64,000 nucleotides of DNA from Gyrodactylus bullatarudis (lineage: Eukaryota > Platyhelminthes > Monogenea > Gyrodactylidea > Gyrodactylidae): positions 248,001-312,000 of the forward strand of contig SSNU01000272.1 of NCBI GenBank assembly GCA_012064415.1, given 5' to 3'. The notes beneath the pieces were generated by a model. The model had not been told where the DNA came from. It saw only the letters and a list, made by a program, of their open reading frames with translations, and made no database searches. Positions within the stretch are counted from its first letter, which is position 1. Each line of letters begins with the position of its first letter. Shown piece after piece: positions 35,396 to 46,084 of this stretch. The position numbers and the translations under genes are program-made.

Positions 35396-37176
35396 CCCCT
35401 TCGAACCCATAAGAGAACAAAGAGATCTGGATCATAAAATTTTTCGGCATTTGATTTCTGAAAGCTATCTCAACAACTTTTACTTCAATAATTTTTTCAT
35501 ATGAGATCTCCTTCTACTTGATCTGGATCAGGTCGTATACGACCTTATGGGTTTTAAAAGACTAGAAAATTATACAATCTACTTATAAGCGACGCACATA
35601 TAAAGAAAGCTAAGTTTATTTAGAATGAAAATCTCGGAAACAATTTCTAATAGAATTAATACATAAATAATTATTACAATTTCGACAAAAAATAAAATGT
35701 TTTCATCTTGCATAAAGAGCATGTTCTTCTGTCCTTGTCTGATTTGACTCTTGAAGGAATATGCTGCTCTTTCAAGTCGAAATTTCCTCCAGATAAGTTG
35801 AGAATGTCTGTACATTGCATGAAATGAATCAAAAAGATCAACTGCTCCCATGGACTTGTTGTAGTTGCTCACTATGTACGGCATTTGAACAGATTCAATA
35901 ATTTTTGCTTTGGAGTTCCATCTCTTAATAATAGTGATGGGTTCAGCTGAAGACAAATGTAGATGTTAAAGTTACAGCTCTGTTATCGAACCATCTGAGA
36001 ATGTAAATTCTTTTTGAAGGACTGTAAAGCAGATCATATGTTCCTCTTCCTTTGTCTTTAAGATTTTTTTCAGTCGAAAGTTCCTTTTCCAATTCTTTCA
36101 GACGGTTTGATCTCACTGTACCTGTACTTTGTTCATCAACTGAATGTGTCTGTCGTTGATCGGTGATAGATGTACAGTTCGTTCTGAAAACTTCAAGAAA
36201 ATCTCTGATCTTGTGAATTCGATCATCTTTATTTGGCTCCAAATTATCTGAGAAATGAAGGTTTTGCTGCCAAAACTGGAATCGATTTCTTGGCATAACA
36301 TCTGCTATAGAACTAATTCTTGTCTCATCTGTCCAATACATAGATTGACGTGGTAATTTAATAATTCCCATTCGGATAAGAATGCCTAAGAACAATTTTG
36401 CTTCTTTAATATTTGAACCTAATACTCGTCCATTCTGGGTCGCGTAAATATTCGACTGGTAAACCATAATATCCAGCATTTCTTGGGAGAAAAAACGATG
36501 AAAGTAATGCAGAAAACTTCGGCAAGGTTCTGGTTTCTTCAAATGATCAAAAACTAGATTGAATTTAGGGTGCCTTTTAGTATCTCTCATGTCAATATTC
36601 CCGACTCTATGAAGTTCAAGGATGCTGATGGGTTCTTCTGGATCTTCTTCAATGTCTTCATTAGCTGAAATCTTATTATCTATGTCCATGGGATCTTCTA
36701 GTTCCTCATGTGAAAGATCGGCTTGGGGTAGCATAACAAGGGAATAAACAGTCCTATTGCGAGTAGTACGAACATCGAACTCACTATCCATACTGTTGAA
36801 TACCGTAAGGTCGTATACGACCTCATATTTACCCCTGAATATTTTTGTATAGACCAATCAAATCATATCAAAAGTTTGTAATTGCATTTATTATTAGTAA
36901 ATGAGAGACTTGACGGAATTTCTAATTTGAACAAGCTTGGTATCTATGATATTTTGCTATGATTAACATGGGAAAATTTCAAAAATACCTCAGTGAACAA
37001 AAACCATTATTTTTAAAAAAACAATTATGAAACCCCCAAATTAAATCACACCATTAGACAGAGGAATAATTGCTCTATCTATTAGTAAAAAAATAATAAT
37101 AATCATGGTGATTATGGTTGAAAAATTATGATATAATTAATTAGAAGGTCGTATACGACCTCTGGGTTCGAAGGGG
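35396..37176 (-). mobile_element. piggyBac element with TTAA duplication
   Basis: Flanked by TTAA at 35392-35395 and 37177-37180. The terminal inverted repeat is CCCCTTCGAACCCA on both ends (14 bp). A perfect 16-bp palindrome, AGGTCGTATACGACCT, occurs at 35530-35545, 36808-36823 and 37146-37161, i.e. subterminally at both ends and just before the transposase start; it is a likely transposase-binding repeat. Total length 1781 bp, shorter than autonomous elements because the transposase gene has an internal deletion. Confidence 0.9.
35579..36791 (-). pseudogene. piggyBac transposase, deleted and frameshifted
   Basis: Starts at MDSEFDVRTTRNR (ATG 36791). The N-terminal domain is intact: LFLGILIRMGIIKLP, MYWTDETRISSIADVMPRNR, FQFWQQNLHFSDN. 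It reaches the first catalytic aspartate (HSVDEQ) and then jumps to the late GRGTYD..WFDNRAVTLTS region, so about 100 residues including the second catalytic aspartate are missing. A one-base frameshift near 35945-35956 separates this from the C-terminal piece with SNYNKSMGAVDLFDSFHAMY. The product cannot catalyse transposition. An intact relative elsewhere would be required to mobilise it. Confidence 0.88.
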
Positions 37177-37212
37177 TTAAAAATCATAGATTTCCAACTT
37201 CATATCAATCAA

Positions 37213-38160
37213 TTTTATATAACAATCTTGACCTAAGTTTTAATAAATTTTATTATAAAAAATCTTCTACTCAGAATTTCTGAAAAATAATTGCTTTGTG
37301 GTGACCAGATGTGTATTTAAAAATGTAAGAGCTTCATAAAATCTACCCCTAAACTTTAGGGCCTAAAGTTAAGATAAGAAAATTTTTATCGAAATCCATT
37401 TCAACAATATATAATACAGAAAAAATATTTCGTCATCTATTTTCGTGGTTCATTTTCTTTATGCTATATTTGATTTCAGATCACATTTGTTTTCTTCTTT
37501 TATTTCTTCTTCGGATAATTAGGAACGATCAAAGAATAATAATCAAAAATTCTAAACATTGAAATTATTAAATTTTTAATAAATATTCTTCTTAAATTTT
37601 TATTTTAATATTTACACTTATAGAGGTTATTAATTACTAAGTCTTTTAAAGAGGTGTTAAAATTTTCAATAATTAAATAATATTTTTCAACGATTATTCT
37701 TCACAAAGTGTCAGTTTATAATGTGATAAAAATGTATTTACAAATGTTTATTGGTAGGATTAGGTTAAATTTATTACATAGATTTTGTACAACGATATTT
37801 TTTTTTTTTTTGTGATACAAGTTATTTTTTGTATCTTATACGTTTGTTTTTGTTTTGTAATTTTATTTAACATTTACATTTATAGAGGTTATTAATTACA
37901 GAGTTTTTCAAATTTTAATTATTAAATAATATTTTTTAATGAATGTTCTTCTGGTTTTATTGAAGTTTATATTTACATTTCAAGTTGTTATCATTTACAA
38001 AGTATTTAAAATAAAGCGTTCAGATTATTAATTATAATTAATAATTATTAATTATAATTATTAAAACAGAATTCCAATTCACAAACGTTGTGGTTTTACA
38101 TGAATTAATTTAATACTTAATTTTACTTGATTGTTATTTTTGTTTTCATTTACTTCCAAG
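37213..38160. other. Very AT-rich non-coding stretch
   Basis: Roughly 1 kb of A/T-rich DNA with partly repeated phrases (TATAGAGGTTATTAATTAC occurs near 37622 and 37881) and a short TAATTA-rich run near 38025-38060. No gene seen. Confidence 0.5.
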
Positions 38161-38161
38161 A

Positions 38162-38503
38162 TTACATAGGAGTATTTCTTATCTCTCTTTTGATGTATTT
38201 TTCGAATCCCTTCTTGTTGTCCGTAAGTTTTTCTCTTTCATTGAGATTATTATAGACTATTGGTAGATCTCTGAAAATTGCTAAGTTCCTTATTTTATTT
38301 CCTGGTTCAAATCTTTTGGATTTCAGACGTGTTCTTCCACTCGAGGAAACCTTCAAGACATTGTTATCATCACTGTGTATTAGCTTCAATGATTTGACTT
38401 TTTGTCTGATGCTTGGAAGTTCATCTGAAGATAAAAGATTTATTTTCTTAACTCCTCCTAACCTTCTACAGAATCTCTTGTGAATGAGAACTTTCATATT
38501 CAT
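38162..38503 (-). CDS. Hypothetical basic protein, 113 aa
   Basis: Single open frame from ATG 38503: MKVLIHKRFCRRLGGVKKIN, then a run of basic and polar residues ending KREIRNTPM. No domain recognised, no signal or membrane segment. It is longer than expected by chance for this AT-rich sequence and lies divergent to the secreted peptide gene (165 bp between starts), but there is no supporting homology. Could be a single exon of a larger gene. Confidence 0.3.
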   Translation of the reverse strand: MNMKVLIHKRFCRRLGGVKKINLLSSDELPSIRQKVKSLKLIHSDDNNVLKVSSSGRTRLKSKRFEPGNKIRNLAIFRDLPIVYNNLNEREKLTDNKKGFEKYIKREIRNTPM

Positions 38504-38633
38504 TCTACTCAAATCTATCGTGAAATTTATTGATCATATTTAAAATGTCAACCTACACTGTCGAGTAACCAACAGGTAATTGTACTAATAGTCTATTCCT
38601 ACAACATGCATTACGTGTGTTTTTTTGCGTTAG

Positions 38634-38640
38634 TATAAAA
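38634..38640 (+). promoter_or_regulatory. TATA box of secreted peptide gene
   Basis: TATAAAA lies 34 bp before the ATG. With the usual 25-31 bp to the start site, the 5' UTR would be only a few bases. Confidence 0.45.
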
Positions 38641-38667
38641 TGACAAAGTCGCCCGGAGAGTATAGAA

Positions 38668-39030
38668 ATGAAAATCTTATTCCTTGTAATAATTTTACTG
38701 TTGGCAACGAGTCTAGCGTCTTCATCAAGGTAAATTTTGACTTTTACTCAATCCCACAGCGAACCGATTGGGAAAAGGGGTTTCTTCTCCAAAGCCAAGG
38801 ATAAGCTGACAAACATTGGTAAGAAGGACAAGCCAGCCAAAACAGAAGTTGCAGAGGGAAAGACATCTTTCAAGGATAAAATTTCTGGCTTTGGGAAGGG
38901 AGCTAAAGAAAAGTTCAACAAGCTCAAGGACAAGGCAAAGAAAAAATCTAAATGTGCCAAAAAGAAGGCAGCCAAATTGGCCAAAGAAGCAAAGGAAAAG
39001 ATGAAAAATAAACTTAAGCATCATAAATAA
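38668..39030 (+). CDS. Lysine-rich secreted cationic peptide
   Basis: Exons 38668-38729 and 38760-39030, split by a 30-bp intron, encode 110 aa. Residues 1-19 (MKILFLVIILLLATSLASS) are a clear signal peptide. A dibasic KR at IGKRG would release an 83-residue chain starting GFFSKAKDKLTNIGKKDK. The mature part is about one third lysine with FKDKISGFGKGAKEKFNKL-like amphipathic stretches and a single cysteine (KSKC). The overall character is like cationic antimicrobial or nucleic-acid-binding secreted peptides, but no family is recognised. The AATAAA poly(A) signal overlaps the stop codon (39026-39031). Confidence 0.7.
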
Positions 39031-39493
39031 AACGTATCAGATTGAAATTTATTTTTGTAAATATACAACCTTGAAAAGAATAGATTGAAACTGACTTCAA
39101 GATTTTACTCGAGTCCTCTCTCATTAAGTCTTTTCTGTCATTTAATTTTATTTGAAAGTTTGTATCTCTACTTGAAAGTAAGTAAAATTAAATTTTGATT
39201 TTTGTCCAAGTAATCTCTGTTAATAAACAAATTTGAATTTGATCATGAAAAGAAATGAGTAATTCTCGTTTTACAAGGGAAAATGGGGGTCCAATATTAT
39301 GCTGAATTTATCCTGTAATTTAGTTTTATTAATTAGTAGAAGAGCTAATAAAATTTTACATTCAAAATCCATTTGATTTTCATTGCTAAACGACGTAATC
39401 ATTATTTGTGATTCTTTTAAATTTATTTATAGATTCATAGGCTATTAAATAGTGAGAGGAAAGTCTTAATACATTTTTTGGATAGATGCGGTT

Positions 39494-40882
39494 ATGGTGC
39501 TCAAATGGAATAACCGCAAATCAAATGAACAACTTGACTACTTTGCCCTTCTCTTCAAGTGTGCCGGATCGGTGTGGCATCAAATTTTAATGGATTGCCT
39601 TGTATTCCTCTGCTTCAGATGGATTATTGGCTGTCTCTATAGGTTTGTTCTGATTCGAGATGATTTTTTCTTTGATAATTTCAATTACTTCCTCGATTAC
39701 ATGAAAGATTTGAATGCTGTGGTTCCACTTTCCTTTTTAGCTGGCTTCTTTGTCACCAAAGTCCTTGTGAGATGGTTTGATTTTGTCAACATCTTCCCAA
39801 AGTACATGGAAATCGCTGTCTACATTTGCGGAGCTATAAATACCAATAAGAAACAGTCAAAACCTCTCTATTTTGAGGTGCGTAGGACCTTTATGCGTTA
39901 CTTGCATTTAGCCTGGATCCTACATTTTACTGCCTTGAGTCAAGAGATTCGGGCTCGATTCGACAGAGAATCCATTGAGACTAAATGGTACAATCCGAAT
40001 GTCATGAAGAAAAAGTTTAATGTGAAGGAAACCCTAAGACGTATCAATGATGATAACGAAGTAAAGCGTTATTTCGGCCAGTTAATCACCAAGGAGGAAC
40101 AGGAAATTTTGTGTCTCTTTGTAGAAGATGAAGAGAGGAGGATAGTCCTCCCTTTTCTACCATTGAAATGGTGTCTATATCTTCTGAGGAATTGTGTTAA
40201 GCAAAAGTTGATCAGAAATTCTACCGGAGTTATTGGCATTATAAATTTGCTATCGGATTTTCAGAATAATCTCATTGAGATCTACGAACGTCACAAATAC
40301 AATATCCCTTTGGTTTATAATCAGTGTATTTTATTCTTGGTCTATTTGTACGCTCTGTCGCAGTTGTTGAATATAAAAAAGGTCGCAAAGATGGATCAAG
40401 ATAAGATATATCACGTCACCTTGGATGATATCCTCAACATATTCCTGCCAATAAATATTCTCTTTCAGTTAATCTTGTATTTGGGATGGTTCAAGATCGG
40501 ATTGAGCCTGACAAATCCTCTCCAAGAGGACATGAGCCATTTTCCCACTAGCTTCATACTCAATTTTAGGCTAAGAGAATCAATATTGATGATAACCAAG
40601 AATGATTATAGTGTACCGAAAAGTTTAAACTTTGAAAATAACCAGGAATTCTGCAATGACCTCATTGACAAGGAATTTACTGATATGAGTTTCATGCCGA
40701 AGGATCTCTGGTGTCCTGGATTTGATCCGCCAAAAGATTTTACTGTTGAGAAAGACCAAAGTCTTGAGGAGAACAAAGTCAAATCGGAAGATCCGAATAA
40801 ATTTTACAGTCTTTATCATAACATGAATCCATTAAAATGGATCAAGTACATGCGCATTAATGTATCAAAAAGATATCATTGA
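39494..40882 (+). CDS. Bestrophin-family anion channel, divergent
   Basis: Intronless ORF, 462 aa. Bestrophin hallmarks in order: LLFKCAGSVWHQILMDCLVF (first helix), VVPLSFLAGFFVTKVLVRWF (neck and second helix, with the V/F/F positions of the selectivity neck), RTFMRYLHLAWILHF, the YNIPLVYNQCILFLVYLYAL helix, and INILFQLILYLGWFKIGLSL with TNPLQED. Bestrophins form pentameric Ca2+-activated Cl- channels at plasma membrane or basal epithelial surfaces. After NPLQED the usual run of aspartates of the Ca2+ clasp is replaced by MSHFPTSF, so Ca2+ gating as known is unlikely. The start is the first ATG before the helix. Lack of introns sets it apart from most neighbours and would fit a retrocopy or intron loss. 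Confidence 0.87.
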   Translation: MVLKWNNRKSNEQLDYFALLFKCAGSVWHQILMDCLVFLCFRWIIGCLYRFVLIRDDFFFDNFNYFLDYMKDLNAVVPLSFLAGFFVTKVLVRWFDFVNIFPKYMEIAVYICGAINTNKKQSKPLYFEVRRTFMRYLHLAWILHFTALSQEIRARFDRESIETKWYNPNVMKKKFNVKETLRRINDDNEVKRYFGQLITKEEQEILCLFVEDEERRIVLPFLPLKWCLYLLRNCVKQKLIRNSTGVIGIINLLSDFQNNLIEIYERHKYNIPLVYNQCILFLVYLYALSQLLNIKKVAKMDQDKIYHVTLDDILNIFLPINILFQLILYLGWFKIGLSLTNPLQEDMSHFPTSFILNFRLRESILMITKNDYSVPKSLNFENNQEFCNDLIDKEFTDMSFMPKDLWCPGFDPPKDFTVEKDQSLEENKVKSEDPNKFYSLYHNMNPLKWIKYMRINVSKRYH

Positions 40883-41373
40883 AAATATTAAAACACTATT
40901 TAAAAATAATTTCCTTTTTACTTACAAGTACATTATTATTTTTATTTAATTAATAAACAATTACAAATTGTATAAAAGACTTTAGAACTAAAAAAAGAAA
41001 GAATATTTTTTCAAAAATAGAGAAATAACTAAATTTTTACTGCATTTATTAGATTTCTGCTAATCATGAATCACGACTCATGAGGTCAATTCAAATTTAA
41101 TATTAATTTTAGTAAATGAAATTTTAAAAAAATACAGTTTTTTTTTTGTTAGAAGAAAATCTTATATTGAATTGAGAATATAAATACAAATTATAACGAA
41201 ATCTGCTTGTATAAATAGAAATAAAATAAATAAAATGGATAGATTGATCTGTACAATTATAAAATGATAAAATGTCAAGTTATAAAATAATGTAAAAGCT
41301 CTCGAGTTGTATAAATTTGAGCAATAGTAGAGCCTGAGAACTAGAGTCTGCAAGAAATTCGAAAATCAACTGG

Positions 41374-42060
41374 TTAATGAAGATAAGAATAAAGCAAAGA
41401 CTTAGAGTAATCGATTTTAAGCCTGATGTGAGACATAACCAATTTAAGATTGGTCAAGTCATCACAATCAGATAATTCAAATTTAGTATGGATAAAGTTA
41501 TAAATAGAAAGTAAATAGTTAGGGTTATATTTATTATTTCTCAAGGAATAATTATTATCATTAGAGGGAGAATAAGACTCTGTGAATTTTTTAACTAAAA
41601 AAGCAAATCTCCGGACCCAGAGGGGGTTAAGGCCAGAGACCGATATTAGTGCATTGTACGAGTCAATATGAGGATATAAAGAATGTAAAAACCTATATTG
41701 AACACGTTCAATAGTTAGACACTGAGATTGATTTAAATTGGGTAAGAGAGGAAAAATATAGTCAAAAAGTGGAAAGACCAGTGATTTGTAAGCTTTTAGT
41801 CTTACATCACTGGATTTAGAGAATTTCTTAATGGTAAAAATAATAGAATTAATTCTAGGGAGATTAGCTAGAGGATTTAATTTTAAATTAGATGACATAC
41901 TGAAACCCAGGTCCGAAGTTAAGGAGACAATTTCTCCAGGAAGTAGAAGCGATTCCATGAGGGTTGCAGGGAGACCAGATGGGAGCATTATTTTGCATTT
42001 ATCTCTATTAACATAGAGCCCCATCGTCTCAAGGGAATCTTTAAGAAGGGAGAAGTTATG
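41374..42060 (-). pseudogene. Non-LTR retrotransposon RT C-terminus
   Basis: Minus-strand ORF of 216 codons: GLYVNRDKCKIMLPSG, then DLGFSMSSNLKL, KAYKSLVFPLFDYIFPLL and CLTIERVQYRFLHSLYP. This is the thumb/C-terminal region of a LINE reverse transcriptase. The active-site part lies further 5' and is not present, so it is a truncated fragment in the reverse orientation, oddly not 5'-truncated at its 3' end only. Confidence 0.7.
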
Positions 42061-42516
42061 ATTTATTTTAACAGTTCGGATTATTTAAATAAAATAAGCG
42101 CAAAATAAGTTAAGACTCTAAGAAGCTTTGGGTTTCTATGATCGGAAAATTTTTTTTTACCACACACAGGTTAAAAATTAGCTATAAATTAAAGGCTACA
42201 TCACGTGTTTTATCACATACGAAATTATGATTTGAATGCATATTATGCATTGCATAAACTTCTTTGTTTCATTAAATATGTAGTTAAGCCAATGATAGAA
42301 TATTGTTGCCTTTCATATAATTTGCTGTTCTGCAGAATATTTTTACAGTTTGATCAGTATGAGAAGAAAATACAGATCTAATTTTATTTAATTCCGTTGA
42401 TTGCATTAGTATTCATCATTATTTATGCTTTTAGGATCATTTTGAAGTTGAGAGTTTAGCATCTTTCACATCACGAAAAAGATTGAAGACTAACAATATG
42501 AATGCTTAGTATGTGA

Positions 42517-42987
<471 letters not shown>

Positions 42988-43022
42988 GCTCTCCTGGCCC
43001 AAGCCATAGAGAACGATCAACC

Positions 43023-43038
43023 GGCTCTTTTTAGAGCC
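43023..43038 (+). terminator. Histone 3' stem-loop
   Basis: GGCTCTTTTTAGAGCC followed by ACACA matches the SLBP-bound histone stem-loop consensus at every position and lies 35 nt after the H3 stop. This marks processing without polyadenylation. Confidence 0.95.
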
Positions 43039-43199
43039 ACACATTCATGTCTGCAATCACTTGAACTTAGTCTAGCTAAATAGCGTACTTAGAGATAAAC
43101 TATTGAGAAATGCCTTATAGCTCTATCATAACATTCGACCACCAATTAGGTCTGAACGTGGTCTCTTTCAAACTAAAGCAGTCCAGCGGACTCAATTAT

Positions 43200-43840
43200 A
43201 GGTTTATTCGTCTAAAACTCGATCCTTGTGAACCATTATTATTTAATCTGGAAATAGCAGAACTTATACGGAATCCGTACTACGGATGTTCTATCATTTC
43301 AGAACAAGGTTTTTATACAGAAAGATGGGATAGCCATGGGTTCACCTCTTAGTCCTTTATTAGCAGATATCTTTCTTGGTTGGTTAGAACATAATAAAAT
43401 GTCAGAAACTATCAATTCTTTCACTGATGTTTACATCAGATATGTTGATGACACTTATTTTGATGAAACCAAATGTATCAGCAGATGAATTTCTCTTAAA
43501 GATGAACGCGTTTCATCAAAACATTAAGTTAATTATGGAAAAAGAATCTTATGGTACATTGAGTTTTTTAGATGTTAAACTGACTAGAAAAGATGATGGA
43601 TCAATCCTAAGAAATATTTTCAAGAAGAAGACTGACAATGGTAAATATCTTAGAAGAATAACCAGTCAAACAGGAGAAACATGCTGCTTCAGTTTCCAAT
43701 TTTTCCATTTTGTACAAAAACCCTGGAGATGACAGCATAGATGTATGGGTCAAAGAGAAATTCTTTATTAATCTATACAAACCCAATCTATGTGTTCAAA
43801 AAAACTATCATTATTATTTAGTTAAAATTTTTCGAGCATG
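43200..43840 (+). pseudogene. Penelope-like reverse transcriptase fragment
   Basis: In broken frames: VFIQKDGIAMGSPLSPLLAD (RT motif B), then VYIRYVDDTYFDET (motif C, YVDD), and after a frameshift LSFLDVKLTRKDDGS and KKKTDNGKYLRR. The FLD-x-K-x-x-R-x-DG spacing after YVDD is typical of Penelope-like elements. No endonuclease part is attached. It lies directly behind the histone gene. Confidence 0.8.
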
Positions 43841-43878
43841 GTAAAATGAACAAAATGATTAATCTATCATTATATTTA

Positions 43879-45269
43879 TTAATTCAGTATTGGATCATTA
43901 TGAGTATTGTTACCAGGATCAATGTTAAATCCTATCGGTTCTAGGTTATTAACTATAACCCGAGTTGTCTCGCCATTACTATCTCGGTTGATGAATACAA
44001 CAGCTTCAGATTGAAAACGAACTAATCCCATAGCAAAAGTAAACAGGGCAAATACAATGGTCAAGCCTACTAGAGAAATTGTTGAAATAGCACTAAAATA
44101 CTGACAATATGTGATTCTGATTAGCCAAGATGATGCCAACAAGAGACAGAATATCGGAATAAACAGACGATTGCCAAATTCAAAATCCCCAACAGGACTT
44201 TCGATAATGGGAATATTATTGGCATTTCCCTCGTTATTACTTTCATTATTATTCGTATTTCGATTTGTTTGGTCACACTTGGATATCAAGTAATGAACAG
44301 TTGAATAGTCTTGAACTTTGTAGTCTTTGAGAGTAGCATACTCTGTCTTGCCAGGTAACTTGTCGCATAACTCCTTACCGAGAAAAATAAGACGAACTCG
44401 TTTCTTTTCCTGGTAAATTTCTTTGTAGAAGTACTTTCTAGAATAAAAATTTATCATATAAATTATTTCATCAATCAAATATAATAAAATATCATGAAAG
44501 TTTCTTCAAAGCTGATTAGTAGCTGATAACTTCTAAGTTAAATAGATGAGCCACATTCTCTATAGAATGATATAGCCGGCGCAGTATTTTCGCTGTTGTT
44601 GCATGAATTCCCAATCATAAAATTAAATTACAGAGAATCCAATTACTGAAAAATTCCTCTAAAACAATGATTCTTGAATATGGAAAATTTATCAAAAGAA
44701 AAGGAAAATTTGCTCTGTTGATTTTCACAATTTATTGTACAGCTAATTTTAGTTAAATCGAATTAAACTCATTTTTTAAAATAAATCAGTGTGTGGAATT
44801 AACTTACAGTTTGAAATTTTTAACAAGCATGCTTTCTTCTGCATGTACAAATCTTTGAGTATCTTCTACTTGTTTTAATTTGATTACTATATGACCATCT
44901 TTGCGGAATCTTTCGCAGTATTCCTCTTGTCTCTCAAGAGGCAAGTCTTTTATCTTTTTTCGTTTCCGAATTACCTGATCATCTAAGAGTATGATTAAAA
45001 TTGATTAATTTACCATTTAATTCATCGTATGAGCCTTCAGAGTCACATGGGAATTCTATAGATTCTTCTAGAGTTTCAGAATCTGAGGTTGATGTACTAT
45101 GTTGTAAGTTTTCCCTTTGACGTGGAGGTAAATTAACTATTTCGACACTAGTAACACTCCAAGAGACTTGAGTAGATAACCATGCACAAACTAGAAACAC
45201 AAAGCCTCCAATAAACGAAGTATACAGTAAATAATCACTTGGTAATGAAGAAATAAATTCAAAAGACAT
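43879..45269 (-). CDS. TMUB1/2-like ubiquitin-domain membrane protein
   Basis: Exons 45269-45014, 44982-44808 and 44437-43879, joined in phase, give 329 aa. An N-terminal membrane segment (YTSFIGGFVFLVCAWLS) is followed by a polar linker, then a ubiquitin-like domain (GHIVIKLKQVEDTQRFVHAE ... RVRLIFLGKELCDKLPG ... LKDYKVQDYSTVHYLISK), and two C-terminal membrane segments (LFIPIFCLLLASSWLI and STISLVGLTIVFALFTFAMG). This order is that of TMUB/HOPS proteins, ER-membrane proteins linked to ERAD and cell-cycle control. Introns are 31 and 370 bp. It lies head to head with RBX1. Confidence 0.87.
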
Positions 45270-45355
45270 TTGAATTAAAACATACGAAATAATGATATAA
45301 TTTTGTTGACACCAGTTCGATTTTTAAAAAGTTTTCGGAAAAAGATTAATCAAAA
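45270..45355. promoter_or_regulatory. Shared divergent promoter, TMUB/RBX1
   Basis: Only 86 bp separate the two start codons. There is no clear TATA box; both leaders must lie inside this stretch. The two housekeeping genes are likely to be co-expressed. Confidence 0.5.
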
Positions 45356-45895
45356 ATGACTGAGATGGAAGTTGACTCAAATCCTGCCTCTACATCCAAC
45401 GTTGCATTTCCAGCAACAGGTGACAAGAAAAGGTTTGAAATTAAAAAGTGGAATGCTGTTGCCCTCTGGTCCTGGGATATAATTGTCGATAGTTGTGCAA
45501 TTTGTCGTAATCACATTATGGATCATTGCATTGAATGCCAAGCCAATAATACTCAAGCTAGCCATCAGGAGTGCACCGTGGCATGGGGAATGTGTAACGT
45601 TAGTTTCTTCTTCTCTATACCAAAATTACCTTGCTATATTTTTATTTTATTTTAGCATGCTTTCCATTTTCATTGCATATCAAAATGGCTCAAGACTCGC
45701 CAGGTTTGTCCTCTCGATAATAAGGAATGGGATTTTCAAAAGTGAGTATCCACAGCCTTGTTACTTGCTGTATTTTTATAATAAATGATGTATTTTTAGT
45801 TTTCTAACATAAAATGTATCGTATTTTTTGAATTCAATTATAATTATTTGATGAATAATCTTAATGTGAAATTTCTTTTTAGATATGGACACTAA
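45356..45895 (+). CDS. RBX1: RBX1, RING subunit of cullin ubiquitin ligases
   Basis: Exons 45356-45598, 45656-45741 and 45883-45895 give 113 aa (human protein 108). The conserved [20 protein letters not shown] block binds cullin; the RING-H2 ligands follow ([29 protein letters not shown]). The end, WDFQKYGH, is canonical; the last 13 nt, including YGH and the stop, are on a separate tiny exon that would be missed without family knowledge. RBX1 recruits the E2 enzyme to cullin-RING ligases in nucleus and cytoplasm. Introns 57 and 141 bp. Confidence 0.97.
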
Positions 45896-45996
45896 TTCAA
45901 TATCTCCGTTTGTTATCAGGATCATAATAACAAATTCTCTTTGCAATACTTCACAATACAAGTTCAGCCAGATTGAATTGTTTAATCAATCTTGAA

Positions 45997-46002
45997 AATA
46001 AA
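45997..46002 (+). promoter_or_regulatory. RBX1 poly(A) signal
   Basis: AATAAA 102 bp after the RBX1 stop and 83 bp before the LAMTOR1 ATG, followed by a T-rich stretch. Confidence 0.55.
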
Positions 46003-46084
46003 ACCAAGACCTTTTTACTTGAAATCTTCACATTTTTTCTTTCAAATTTTTTAAAATATAAATTTCTCTATTGTATTTCTAGGT

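Larger units (their letters stand above)
34912..37212. mobile_element. MITE split by a piggyBac insertion
   Basis: Left part 34912-35395 starts GTTGATATGAAGTTGAGAAT; right part 37177-37212 ends TTTCCAACTTCATATCAATC. Removing the piggyBac element and one TTAA joins GAAAAAATCGAGATTTTC to AAATCATAGATTTCC, which restores the family consensus. The MITE is therefore older than the piggyBac insertion. Confidence 0.75.
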
